Positions 42,053-51,347 of a stretch of 54,961 nucleotides of DNA are shown here, in pieces. The DNA is taken from contig JAUNBL010000010.1 in NCBI GenBank assembly GCA_030527235.1, forward strand, positions 1 through 54,961. The letters are read 5' to 3'. Within the stretch, counting starts at the first letter, position 1. Each line of letters begins with the position of its first letter. The notes under the pieces were generated by a model, which did not search any database, was not told where the DNA came from, and saw only the letters and a list, made by a program, of their open reading frames with translations. A program made the position numbers and the translations under genes. The DNA is from Clostridia bacterium. GTDB lineage: Bacteria > Bacillota > Clostridia > UMGS1883.

Positions 42053-42685
42053 TTACAGCAGCTCTCGGAAAGAGTATATGAAAACATCTGCATTTTCTTT
42101 TAGAAACTTGTTGTAGCGGGAATGGGCGTCATAAATGGCGCAAAAGCGCATCCCTGCGGCATGTACCCCTGCAATGGCTTTATAATTGTCCTCAAAAACA
42201 ATGCAGTCAGACGGGTTGACGCCAATACTTTCCGCGGCCTTGAGAAAAATATCCGGAAACTCCTTGCCGCGTGAGAAAGAGTCGGTTAAAAGAACTTTAT
42301 CGAAATAGCGCGACAGACGTTTTTGTTTAATTACAAAATCACAAACCATTTTAGGAGAAGATGTGGCCAGAGCTATACTGATGCCTTCGGATTTAAGCTT
42401 TTCAAGATATTCTCGCGCGCCCTCCTTAAGTTTGAGAAAAAACATGTATTGAGTTATAAGCTTCATTTTTACTTCTCGCTCTGCCTTTTTGAGGTCGAGA
42501 GAGGGAAAAGCCTTGAGCATTTGGTCTCTTAAATCGCTAAGCTTTCCGTATTTTGCCGCATCGAAAAATTCTTCGTCAATCGTTACATGGTTTTTTCGCG
42601 CCCAATCCAACGCAACTTTTTCCCAAAGGCTGATAGAATCGATAATAGTTCCGTCAAGGTCAAATATTGCACCTCTAAAATCCAT
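42053..42685 (-). CDS. HAD-family phosphatase, beta-phosphoglucomutase-like
   Basis: The product is 210 residues. HAD motif I is FDLDGTIIDS (nucleophile Asp and acid Asp near the N-terminus), motif II is the ATSSP region, and motifs III/IV include KEFPDIFLKAAE and VFEDNYKAIAG. The helical cap between them (about 15-80) marks subfamily I, beta-phosphoglucomutase-like phosphatases. ATG at 42685 is favoured by GGGGTG 6 nt upstream; two upstream starts are embedded in that site. It is monocistronic, with its own terminator, between cotJ and ger. Substrate unknown. Confidence 0.9.
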   Translation of the reverse strand: MDFRGAIFDLDGTIIDSISLWEKVALDWARKNHVTIDEEFFDAAKYGKLSDLRDQMLKAFPSLDLKKAEREVKMKLITQYMFFLKLKEGAREYLEKLKSEGISIALATSSPKMVCDFVIKQKRLSRYFDKVLLTDSFSRGKEFPDIFLKAAESIGVNPSDCIVFEDNYKAIAGVHAAGMRFCAIYDAHSRYNKFLKENADVFIYSFRELL

Positions 42686-42783
42686 CTGCATCACCCCGCT
42701 TATAGTAGATTATCATATTTGCAACGTAAACACAAGGTATATTTTTTTACTGTATGGCAAAAAATACGCGCGAGGTGACAAAT

Positions 42784-44352
42784 ATGAACCTTAAAAACCT
42801 TTTTGTCTTTTCAAGCGATGAAAATCTAAAAACAGCTGCGCCAGAAAAAAAGCCTGAAACACTGCTGAAGGGTTCTTTTATTTCAGATAACGCCCTTTTG
42901 AAAAGCGAGTTTGCCGTGGAGAAAAACGGAGATGTAAAAGTCAGAAACTTTACGCTTAATGTGGGGGAGAATACGCTAAAGGCCACAGTGTATTTTATCG
43001 ATGGATTGACCGACAAAACGCAGATTAACGATTTTATCCTGAAACCGCTGATGATTGCTTCGCGAGAGCTGAAAATACAGGACGTCGCGGAAGTTTGGAA
43101 TATACTTTTGATACAAAGCGAGTGTTCCCGCACGAAGAACGTGGGGGAGATATGCCGCGCCCTTAACTATGGCAGTGCAATAACTGTCATTGAAGGCTTT
43201 CCGGATGCGATAGTTATAGATATAAAGGAATGGGCAAAACGCGGAGTGGACAATCCGCAAAACGAAAATGTGGTACGCGGTCCTGCGGATTCTTTTACGG
43301 AGCAGATTAGGTCAAATACAGGCATACTACGCCGTTTGGCACGCAGCAGCGATTTTATCGTAGAAGAATTTACAGTAGGGACAATGAGCGAAACTCCGTG
43401 TGCCATTATGTATATGAAAAACATTGTGGATACAAAGCTGCTCGATGAGGTCAGACGGCGGGTTCATGGCGTTGATGTTGACTACATCTCATCAAGTGCG
43501 GAACTCGAGGCGCTTATTGAGGACGACACATATTTAACGTTGCCGCAAATTCTGTCTACAGAGCGTCCGGATCGCACAATGAGAGCAATTTATGAAGGAC
43601 GTGTGGCTATAGTTGTTGACGGTTCGCCTTTTCTTTTGATTCTCCCGACAACATTGTTTGATTTGAATGATTCTCCGGAGGATTACTATCTTCGCTATCC
43701 TTATGTGTGTATGACAAAACTTGTTCGTACCTTGGCGTTCATCATATCGCTGCTTTTATCCGGCGTATATGTGGCGGCGATACGTTTTCATACGGAGCTC
43801 ATACCCACATCTCTTTTAATTACTATTATTTCATCTCGAGCAAACGTCCCATTCCCAGGAGCGCTTGAAGTTGTTTTAATGGAAGTTGCGCTTGAAATAA
43901 TACGTGAGGCAGGCATCAGAATTCCTTCCAGCGGAGGACTTACGCTAAGTATTGTAGGCGCACTTATTCTGGGGCAGGCTGCCGTATCGGCGAGTCTGGT
44001 AAGTCCTGTATTAATTATCATCGTTTCACTCACGGCGCTGGGTTCGTTTGCAACACCTAATTATTACATCGGGCTTTCCGGGCGTATGCTGCGCTTTTTA
44101 TATATCGCGCTCGGTTACTTTGGAGGATTTCTCGGAATTGCGGCAGGACTTTTTATCCATGCGCTTGTCTGGTCAGGAGCACATTCAGTCGGCATCCCGA
44201 TGGTGGCGCCCTATGCGCCGAAAACCAATAGAGGCGGCGCTCAGATTATGAGTGTTCCTATTTGGAGACGCGAGCACCGTCCCGATTGGCTCAATACAAA
44301 AAAGAGCCGTCAACAGCCGCGAGTGGCAAGGAGATGGGCTAATGGAAAATAG
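42784..44352 (+). CDS. Spore germination protein GerA family (A subunit)
   Basis: The product is 522 residues. ATG at 42784 has GAGGTGA upstream; a start ten codons earlier lies before that site. The N-terminal soluble domain (about 1-280) shows SECSRTKNVGEICRALNYG and FPDAIVIDIKEW. Membrane helices follow (about 320-490), with LPTTLFDLNDSPEDYYLRYP and GLTLSIVGALILGQAAVSA, hallmarks of GerAA/GerKA. It forms the germinant receptor in the spore inner membrane and overlaps the next gene by 11 nt. Confidence 0.95.
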   Translation: MNLKNLFVFSSDENLKTAAPEKKPETLLKGSFISDNALLKSEFAVEKNGDVKVRNFTLNVGENTLKATVYFIDGLTDKTQINDFILKPLMIASRELKIQDVAEVWNILLIQSECSRTKNVGEICRALNYGSAITVIEGFPDAIVIDIKEWAKRGVDNPQNENVVRGPADSFTEQIRSNTGILRRLARSSDFIVEEFTVGTMSETPCAIMYMKNIVDTKLLDEVRRRVHGVDVDYISSSAELEALIEDDTYLTLPQILSTERPDRTMRAIYEGRVAIVVDGSPFLLILPTTLFDLNDSPEDYYLRYPYVCMTKLVRTLAFIISLLLSGVYVAAIRFHTELIPTSLLITIISSRANVPFPGALEVVLMEVALEIIREAGIRIPSSGGLTLSIVGALILGQAAVSASLVSPVLIIIVSLTALGSFATPNYYIGLSGRMLRFLYIALGYFGGFLGIAAGLFIHALVWSGAHSVGIPMVAPYAPKTNRGGAQIMSVPIWRREHRPDWLNTKKSRQQPRVARRWANGK

Positions 44353-45646
44353 TATAGGAAACAAAGGCGCATGTATGCTGTTAATAACCGTAATGACAAC
44401 ACGGTTTTTCTTAAGCGGATTGAAGGACATTTCACCTTTAGGCGTTATAATTTGTGCAGGTTGCGCACTAACTGCGGTATATGTTTTTCTTGCGCTGGAG
44501 GGCAGGTTTGAAAAGACCAAGGCTGTTATCGGATTGATTGTTTTGCTTTTTGCCGCACGGGAGATGGCAGAAACACTGTTTGACGCTATTTTAAAAGCCG
44601 CACCGATAAACTCACTCGCAGTCGTGCTGTTTGTTGGAGCTACTGTCGCTTTTTGTGCATATGGCTCATTTAGGGCGCTGGGAAATATTACGCTGGTCTC
44701 AACATGGTTTGTTCTGCTGTTGGTATTAATCACAGCGCTATTTTCGGTTCCCAACACTCATAGCGAATACTTTGGCGAACCTTCTGTTTTGGTCAAAGCG
44801 CCCGCCTTCTGGGAAGTGCTTGGAGTGTTCGTAATTCTAAGAAAAAAAGGCGATAGAAAAAGAGTTGCGCTCTTTTCGCTTTTATGGGCTTTTGTGATTG
44901 TCTTGGTATTGAGCGTTTTATATTTCCTGTGTGTAAGTCCTGACTTCCGCGCATATTTTGACTTGCCTCTTTATGAACTCTCTAAAATGATTTCTTTCCG
45001 TGCCTTTTTCCACCGAGCGGAAGCGGGTATGATTTTTGTCTGGATATTTTCCGCACTGATATATATATCATGGTGTGCCGTTTTGTTTATGGCACTCTTT
45101 AATAGACTGTTTGCGCTGCGCCGTACCAAACCAATCTCTTTCTGCGTAACATTTCTGCTCGTACTCACAGTAGCGATTCCGCCGACCACGCCGCAAAAAA
45201 TATGCGAGCCGGAGGAAAGACTTGTAACGCTTGTAATGGCTGTCACACCGGCGCCAAACAGCATGGTGACGGTGGAATTGCTTGCAGTGGGTGACGAAGA
45301 AAATTTTACTTTGAGCGCTTCTGGAACAGGCGTCAGAAATGCGCTTCAAAAAATAAGCAGTAATACCGCATATGTCGTTGACCTGTCGCATCTGCGCGCA
45401 GCGTTGTTTTCAAAAATGAGCCGTGCGGACATGCTTGCCGCACTTAGTGAGATAAGCCTCACAAACCAGATTTCGCCAAACATTGCCATTTGTGTTACAG
45501 AAAAGTCAACATCGGAGTGCTTTCTCGAATTGGCCGATAAAGGCGCAATGGGGCGGGAAAAATATCTTGATATTCTTTTTGAGGATGCCGCCACTCTTTA
45601 CGACATGGTATTTGGTGCGCATGACAAAGGCGCGTATGAGCTTTAA
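44342..45646 (+). CDS. Germination permease (GerB) fused to a GerC-like domain
   Basis: The product is 434 residues. ATG at 44342 has AAGGAGA upstream, inside the end of gerA. The first 281 residues hold about 8-10 membrane helices, like the amino-acid-permease-type GerB subunit (usually about 360 residues). Residues of about 285-434 are soluble and follow the N-terminal domain of Ger(x)C: ERLVTLVMAVTP, then NFTLSASGTGVRNALQKIS, a VVDLSHLRAALF strand and QISPNIAICVTEK. No signal peptide or lipobox separates them. No free-standing gerC occurs here. This is an unusual B-C fusion. Confidence 0.85.
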   Translation: MENSIGNKGACMLLITVMTTRFFLSGLKDISPLGVIICAGCALTAVYVFLALEGRFEKTKAVIGLIVLLFAAREMAETLFDAILKAAPINSLAVVLFVGATVAFCAYGSFRALGNITLVSTWFVLLLVLITALFSVPNTHSEYFGEPSVLVKAPAFWEVLGVFVILRKKGDRKRVALFSLLWAFVIVLVLSVLYFLCVSPDFRAYFDLPLYELSKMISFRAFFHRAEAGMIFVWIFSALIYISWCAVLFMALFNRLFALRRTKPISFCVTFLLVLTVAIPPTTPQKICEPEERLVTLVMAVTPAPNSMVTVELLAVGDEENFTLSASGTGVRNALQKISSNTAYVVDLSHLRAALFSKMSRADMLAALSEISLTNQISPNIAICVTEKSTSECFLELADKGAMGREKYLDILFEDAATLYDMVFGAHDKGAYEL

Positions 45647-45661
45647 GAGAGGAGAGGGAGT

Positions 45662-45814
45662 ATGAGTTTGCTCGTCATTATTTTGCTATGGGTTCTTTTT
45701 TATACAATGACGTATGCAATATACGTATTGAAACAAAAAAACCTTGCGGGGTTTTCGGCTCTTGTAGCTTTAATGATGCTGACTGTAATTCTTTTTGTTG
45801 TCAATTCATTTTAA
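45662..45814 (+). CDS. 50-residue two-helix membrane protein in the ger operon
   Basis: The ATG at 45662 has GAGGGAG upstream, 15 nt after the gerB-like gene. The product has two hydrophobic helices (about 3-22 and 30-49) joined by a short KQKNLAG loop. Small two-helix D-type subunits are known in some Bacillus germinant receptor operons (for example gerKD), and this could be an analogue. It is too short for usual gene finders. Confidence 0.75.
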   Translation: MSLLVIILLWVLFYTMTYAIYVLKQKNLAGFSALVALMMLTVILFVVNSF

Positions 45815-45817
45815 CAG

Positions 45818-45846
45818 TTGCAAAAAAAGACGCACGGTGCTATAAT
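45818..45846 (+). promoter_or_regulatory. Promoter of araA
   Basis: TTGCAA (45818-45823) and TATAAT (45841-45846) have a 17-bp spacer and lie 45 nt before the araA ATG. The genes downstream as far as tyrS may also depend on it. Confidence 0.75.
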
Positions 45847-45891
45847 ATATATACTGTGATACAGCTACTCATTAATTTAGGGGGATAAAAA

Positions 45892-47355
45892 ATGAACAGC
45901 AAAAAAATTTGGTTCGTCTGCGGCGGACAGCATTTATACGGCACGGAGGCATTTTCCCAGATGCGTTCACATGCCAACGAGATTGCAAACGCCCTTAACG
46001 AGTATACAGAGTGCAAAATTGTTTTCAAAGAACTTGTAACTACAAGCGCGGAGATAACAGCCGTAATGCGTGCGGCAAACGCAGAAGACAGCTGTGTCGG
46101 CATCATCACATGGATGCACGTGTTCTCTCCGTCAAAAATGTGGATAGAGGGCTTTTCCCTTTTGCAAAAGCCGTTGCTTCATCTTCATACACAATATAAC
46201 CGGGAGATTCCGTGGGACAGTATTGATATGGACTTCATGAACCTGAACCAATCTGCTCACGGCGACCGTGAGCATGGTTTTATCGGCGCCAGGATGCGCC
46301 TTTCGCGCGAAATTGTCACCGGTTATTGGCGTGACGAAGACGTTTGCCAAAGTGTGGCGCAGTGGGCAAGATGCGCCGCCGCATACGCTTTTTCCAAAAC
46401 CCTTAAAGTGGCCCGCTTCGGCGACAATATGCGATATGTCGCCGTTACCGAGGGTGACAAGGTGGAAGCGCAGATTAAGTTCGGCTGGTCGGTCAACGGG
46501 TACGGCATGGGTGATTTGACAGAAGTTATAAACAACGTTTCCGAGGGCGATGTTAGCGCCAAAATGGATGAGTACAATATGCGTTATGAAATGAACACCA
46601 ATGACGTTGCTGCGGTAGCCCAGCAGGCAAAATATGAGGTGGGTATGCGCCGTTTCCTTGATGCGGAGGACTGCCGCGCTTTTACGACTACGTTTGAAGA
46701 TCTTCATGGATTAAAGCAGCTTCCAGGGCTGGCTGTACAGAATATGCTTTTTGACGGGTACGGATTTGGCGCGGAGGGTGACTGGAAAACCTCGGCTCTT
46801 ACAGCAGTCATGAAATACATGGCGCAGGGGCTCAAGGGCGGTACGGCGTTTATGGAGGACTATACATACAATTTTGCGGGAAAGGACAGTGCAATTTTGG
46901 GTGCACATATGCTTGAAGTTTGTCCGAGTGTCGCGGCTGAAAAACCAAAAATAGAGGTTCATCCTCTTGGAATCGGAGGGAAAGAACCTCCCGCACGTTT
47001 GGTCTTTGACGGAACAGACGGCCATGCCGTTGCAAGTGCAATTATTGACATGGGCGACAGATTCCGTATGATAACGATTTCAGCGCAGCTTTTGGCAATT
47101 TCCCGCAGCATGCCCAAACTCCCTGTTGCAAGACTTCTGTGGAAACCTTTGCCGAACCTCAAAACTTCTGCCACCGCATGGATTATGGCAGGGGGTGCGC
47201 ATCACACTTGTTTGTCAAATGCGCTTAACGAGAACCATATGCGGACTTTCGCGCGTATGTGCGATATGGAGTTTGTGCTTATTGATGAAAACTGTGACTT
47301 GGATGCGCTCGAAAAGGAGCTTCTTTATAATGATGTTATTTATAGATTAAGGTGA
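45892..47355 (+). CDS. araA: L-arabinose isomerase
   Basis: The product is 487 residues, normal for AraA. It converts L-arabinose to L-ribulose with Mn2+. It begins IWFVCGGQHLYG, has the substrate-binding loops MHVFSPSKMW and LHTQYNREIPW, and catalytic Glu residues in AFMEDYTYNF and HMLEVCPSVA, with GGAHHT near the end. AGGGGG precedes the ATG. No araB or araD is in the window, so ribulokinase and the epimerase must be elsewhere. Confidence 0.97.
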   Translation: MNSKKIWFVCGGQHLYGTEAFSQMRSHANEIANALNEYTECKIVFKELVTTSAEITAVMRAANAEDSCVGIITWMHVFSPSKMWIEGFSLLQKPLLHLHTQYNREIPWDSIDMDFMNLNQSAHGDREHGFIGARMRLSREIVTGYWRDEDVCQSVAQWARCAAAYAFSKTLKVARFGDNMRYVAVTEGDKVEAQIKFGWSVNGYGMGDLTEVINNVSEGDVSAKMDEYNMRYEMNTNDVAAVAQQAKYEVGMRRFLDAEDCRAFTTTFEDLHGLKQLPGLAVQNMLFDGYGFGAEGDWKTSALTAVMKYMAQGLKGGTAFMEDYTYNFAGKDSAILGAHMLEVCPSVAAEKPKIEVHPLGIGGKEPPARLVFDGTDGHAVASAIIDMGDRFRMITISAQLLAISRSMPKLPVARLLWKPLPNLKTSATAWIMAGGAHHTCLSNALNENHMRTFARMCDMEFVLIDENCDLDALEKELLYNDVIYRLR

Positions 47356-47361
47356 CAAAAC

Positions 47362-49386
47362 ATGAAGAAGAAAGTTTTAATGGCTCTTGTCGGTTCTTTG
47401 TGTATAATGGTTTTTTGCTCTATTACCGTATTGGCAGTGAAAATAGAGATTATTGCACCTTCCGCGCAAGAACGCCAGTTTGCAACGCAGCGCGATTTTT
47501 ATGTTATCGGAAAGATTGACCGTGAAGGACTTGATGCCGCCACATCGCCTGTCAATATCGAGATTCTTCTTTACAAGGATGATGTTGAGGAACCGATTAG
47601 GGCGCTGCGCAGCACCGTTGGCAGTGACGGCGTGACATACAGCAACGAAATATTTCTCGAATATCAGGAGGGAATGCGATATGGTACGCAGGACGATGAA
47701 CAATTCAGGCTTTTTGCTCCACCGGATTTAATGTACAGCGGCTATGACGAGGATTCGTTCAGAGACGCGTGGCGCAAAGTTATGGTGCGTGAGAATTATT
47801 TTGCTGCAATAATTTACGGAGGTATAACACAAGGCTTTGACAGTATGTATACCGACGAATTCGGGACTCCGTATAAGGATTTGACAGAAGGGGCGTATAC
47901 TCTTGAAGTGCGGGCGCTCAGTTCGGGGGACGGCAGTGAGGTTTGCAGAGAAACTATAGATATTACATTTGGAGAAGAGTATGATAAAATTATATATCGT
48001 GGCTCTCCGGAAAAGAATGTTAGAAACGCAGCCGCGTTGTCAAAAAGCACATCGTCAAGAATATTCCTGGATCCCTTTCCCGGCTATTGGAGCCCGGCGA
48101 TGATATTTGATACCGACGAGACCGATGTTTTTTATGAAATAGTAAAGCGCTGGAGACCGAACAACGCCGTTGAATATTTAACGGGGCATGTCAATGCATT
48201 ATTGTATAATATAACTGATACTTGTGCTGCGCAGACAGTTGAATTAGGAAGTTTGGTAAAAAACAACAGGCTTTCAGACGTAACTTTTTACTGTTATGAC
48301 ATAGGCGAACCTGCTATAACTTATAGCGTGATAGATAAACGTCTTAAGGCATCCGGAGCCCTTGTCCCGATTGAGGACGGCAAAAGCCTTAAGGTAAATC
48401 GTGTTGACCGATCCCCTTTAACCGAAGACAGAAATGAAATAAAGCTTTATGAGGACAGCGTGTATCCGGATTTGAATGTTGCGGACGGAGTCTGCGTTCC
48501 GGTAGAGAAGACCATTTCCTTTTACGGCGTTGTAACGCCAATTCCTGTGAGAAGCGCTTTAGTTACTGAGCAGGACGGCGCTTTCACTGTGAACAACCGG
48601 ATTGAAAGAGTTTCGGTTCAGTTTTACGATGGCGAAAGGGCTATCGCAGGTGCGGAAACTACCGTTGCTCTCAAACGGCGTTTCTCTGAGGACTATTCGC
48701 AAAAGGCGCGTTATGAGTTCAAAATTACGGCGAGTATCCCTGCCACTGCTGCAAACAAGCTGCTGCGGGCAAGATTTACCGCTAAAGACACGCTTGGCAA
48801 TACAGTGGAGGACGCAGTGGATGAAGTGATGCTTTATGCATCTATGTCAGGCGAAACATTTACAGACTACGAAGATGACGCATGGTACTCTCCGTATTGT
48901 GGGTATATTGAAGAAATGGGATGCGCTATAGGCGGGACAAGACTTAACCCGAGCGAAGAAATAACGCGGGCGCAGTTTGCCGCGCTTATCAACAGAGCGT
49001 GGAGTTTTGCCGCCATGTCTGACATGCAATTTGCCGATGTGGCAAACGCATGGTATGATGATGATTTGCGTACTGCCGCGCAGATGGGTGTTGTATTAGG
49101 CGACGAAAACGGCAATGCGCGCCCCAACGAAACGCTTTCGCGCGAAGAGGCTATTGTAATGCTTGCACGAGCTCTCAATGTGGAAGAATCCGAAAATGTT
49201 TTTGAGTTTGAGGATTACGAGTATATTTCCGACTGGGCGCAAGGCGCAATAAATGCGTTTGCCGAACTGGGGATTGTAGAGGGTTACGGCGGTTACATTA
49301 ATGCAAAAGCGCAGATGACAGTTGCCGACGCTGCGGCGCTTATGTGTAAGACGCTTGCGGAAAGCGCCGAGACCGTAAATGATTAA
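47362..49386 (+). CDS. Secreted SLH-domain surface protein
   Basis: The product is 674 residues with a signal peptide (1-26, MALVGSLCIMVFCSITVLA). The large N-terminal region (about 30-490) is beta-rich without a recognised fold. Three SLH units occupy about 497-555, 556-612 and 613-670, with FTDYEDDAWYSPYCGYIEE, ITRAQFAALINRA, FADVANAWYDDDLRTAAQ and LSREEAIVMLARAL. SLH repeats anchor proteins to pyruvylated secondary wall polymer. It starts 6 nt after araA and may be co-transcribed. Role of the N-terminal part unknown. Confidence 0.9.
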   Translation: MKKKVLMALVGSLCIMVFCSITVLAVKIEIIAPSAQERQFATQRDFYVIGKIDREGLDAATSPVNIEILLYKDDVEEPIRALRSTVGSDGVTYSNEIFLEYQEGMRYGTQDDEQFRLFAPPDLMYSGYDEDSFRDAWRKVMVRENYFAAIIYGGITQGFDSMYTDEFGTPYKDLTEGAYTLEVRALSSGDGSEVCRETIDITFGEEYDKIIYRGSPEKNVRNAAALSKSTSSRIFLDPFPGYWSPAMIFDTDETDVFYEIVKRWRPNNAVEYLTGHVNALLYNITDTCAAQTVELGSLVKNNRLSDVTFYCYDIGEPAITYSVIDKRLKASGALVPIEDGKSLKVNRVDRSPLTEDRNEIKLYEDSVYPDLNVADGVCVPVEKTISFYGVVTPIPVRSALVTEQDGAFTVNNRIERVSVQFYDGERAIAGAETTVALKRRFSEDYSQKARYEFKITASIPATAANKLLRARFTAKDTLGNTVEDAVDEVMLYASMSGETFTDYEDDAWYSPYCGYIEEMGCAIGGTRLNPSEEITRAQFAALINRAWSFAAMSDMQFADVANAWYDDDLRTAAQMGVVLGDENGNARPNETLSREEAIVMLARALNVEESENVFEFEDYEYISDWAQGAINAFAELGIVEGYGGYINAKAQMTVADAAALMCKTLAESAETVND

Positions 49387-49403
49387 TTGACGGAGGAAGA
49401 CAT

Positions 49404-50228
49404 GTGAAAAAAACTGCGGAAAGACTGCGCAGAGTATTGCAAAGAATTTCGCAAGATGGTATCTCCATGTATTCGGCGCAAGTCGCATATTATCTTTTAT
49501 TTGCGGCAGTGCCGTTCCTGATGCTTGTTTTCGCAGTATCAAAATATATAATCCCGTTCTCGGAAGCTGAAGTTACAGATGCAATTACAAAATATATTCC
49601 CGAGTCGATTTTTCCCGCAGTAACCATAATCGCAAAGGAATTTTTCGGCAAAACCCTAACGCCGGTGTTGCTGATAACAGCGGTGACGACTTTTTGGACA
49701 AACTCAAGAGCAATATCTGCAATAGCGCACGGTCTTAACACTATTTATCGAATTCAAGGACGGCGCGGGATAATAAAAGAAGCCTTGTTTGCATTTACAT
49801 GCTCTGCGGTGCTGTTTGCCGCAATTATCCTTGTTCTTGTTTTCATGGTATTTGGAAGTGTATTTCAGTCCCGCCTCTTTTCGGACACTTCTTTTATAGG
49901 CGGCGCTCTGAGTCCGCTTTTCTCGCTGAGACCGATTATCCTGCTTTGCTTGCTGACACTTTTTTTTGACATGATTTATACTTTTCTGCCGGCGAAACGG
50001 GGGAAGCTCGGAGAGCATTTTCCGGGCGCGGTTTTTACGGCAAGCGGGTGGATAATCTTTTCTTGGCTGTTCTCTCTTTATGTGGAAAACTTTTCAACCC
50101 ACTCGTATATATACGGCAGTCTTACTGCGTTGATACTATTGATGCTATGGATTTATTCCTGTCTCAATATTATGTTTTTCGGCGCAGAGATAAACTGTTA
50201 CATTATTAAGAAAACGGAGGAAACCTAA
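49404..50228 (+). CDS. YihY/BrkB-family inner membrane protein
   Basis: The product is 274 residues. The start is GTG at 49404 after CGGAGGAA; an ATG at 49402 is in another frame and stops at once. About six membrane helices are visible, with the family pattern YSAQVAYYLLFAAVPFLML and TALILLMLWIYSCLNIMFFGAEIN at the end. The family's function is uncertain. It is 17 nt after the SLH gene and abuts the next gene, forming an envelope operon. Confidence 0.92.
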   Translation: MKKTAERLRRVLQRISQDGISMYSAQVAYYLLFAAVPFLMLVFAVSKYIIPFSEAEVTDAITKYIPESIFPAVTIIAKEFFGKTLTPVLLITAVTTFWTNSRAISAIAHGLNTIYRIQGRRGIIKEALFAFTCSAVLFAAIILVLVFMVFGSVFQSRLFSDTSFIGGALSPLFSLRPIILLCLLTLFFDMIYTFLPAKRGKLGEHFPGAVFTASGWIIFSWLFSLYVENFSTHSYIYGSLTALILLMLWIYSCLNIMFFGAEINCYIIKKTEET

Positions 50229-51347
50229 ATGAAACGCTTTTTGTCTGTACTCCTTTCCGCTGTACTTGTGTTTTCAATCTTCCCAATGGCTTTTGCGGAG
50301 GATGAGATTACGGTATATCTCAAGGGAGAAAAACTGGAATTCCCAATTCAGCAGCCGATTATTGTGAACGACCGCACACTTGTGCCGATGAGAGTTATTT
50401 TTGAAAAGATGGGTGTTGAAGTAGAGTGGAACAACACTGAAAAAATTGTTACGGCGCATGGCGGAGGAGTGGTTGTCGAACTTCAGATAAACAACCTTCA
50501 AATGCGCCGCAACAGCGAGTATATAGATTTAGACACGGCGCCCATACTTTTGAATGATACCACGCTTGTGCCGCTGCGTGCCGTTTCGGAAGCGTTTGAT
50601 TTGGCGGTTGAATGGGACAATGAGCAGCGCAGCGTCATCATAACAAAAAAGCTTGATGATGCGTGCTACGAAAACTTTCCGGATGTTCCGGTGTTTAATG
50701 CTGTAGAAGGCACGGTGTTGAAAGATGAAGAAGATTTATACGTTATTACATTTGAGCGAAGCGAAGAAACTTCCCTCAAACTAATAGAATACTTAGACTC
50801 TTTGAAAGAACTCGGCTTTGAAAGAAATATTTTGGGAATTTTCTATCCGTATACTAAGGGAGATACCACGGTCTTTGTTATTCACAATAAGGCTAAAGAC
50901 AAAACGACTGAGGTCAGTGTTCTTACAATCAGCAAAAACTCCGATATGACATTTGGCGAAGATGAGATAGCATATTATGAGGAATGTCCCGATGTTCCTT
51001 CGTTTGGCGAATGCTTCGGCGCAGAGCAAGTGTATGCCGGATTTGATGACGGGCATCCACATTATATTTATGAGTTGGCTTTTTCCAAGATTTCTTTTAT
51101 CGAAGAGTATGACAAGCTTTTGAAACAACTGGGCTTTATGGCTCTAAAAAGCGGTAATACTACTACATATATAAAGGGAGAAGAGCGGTTGGTAGTTTTG
51201 ACGACAACGCTTCTCGCCTCGCAGTATGAAGTGTATATAGACAGTGTAACTGTCTTAGTTGAGCCGGATGAGGAAACGCTTCCGACCGAAGTTTCTATTA
51301 CGGAAACGGAAACCTTACCGACAGATGCGGTAGGTGATGCTGAATGA
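50229..51347 (+). CDS. Secreted protein with copper amine oxidase N-terminal domain
   Basis: The product is 372 residues. A signal peptide (about 1-23, VLLSAVLVFSIFPMAFA) is followed by a copper amine oxidase N-terminal-type domain (about 33-138), with the twin VNDRTLVPMRVIFEKMGVEV and LNDTTLVPLRAVSEAF blocks. The rest holds two related units (about 142-245 and 250-345) beginning with C-[YE]-ENFPDVPVF and CPDVPSFGECFG, each ending near a L..LGF turn. It ends with a Thr/Glu-rich tail. This domain is common in clostridial wall proteins and does not imply amine oxidase activity. It abuts the BrkB gene. Confidence 0.85.
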   Translation: MKRFLSVLLSAVLVFSIFPMAFAEDEITVYLKGEKLEFPIQQPIIVNDRTLVPMRVIFEKMGVEVEWNNTEKIVTAHGGGVVVELQINNLQMRRNSEYIDLDTAPILLNDTTLVPLRAVSEAFDLAVEWDNEQRSVIITKKLDDACYENFPDVPVFNAVEGTVLKDEEDLYVITFERSEETSLKLIEYLDSLKELGFERNILGIFYPYTKGDTTVFVIHNKAKDKTTEVSVLTISKNSDMTFGEDEIAYYEECPDVPSFGECFGAEQVYAGFDDGHPHYIYELAFSKISFIEEYDKLLKQLGFMALKSGNTTTYIKGEERLVVLTTTLLASQYEVYIDSVTVLVEPDEETLPTEVSITETETLPTDAVGDAE

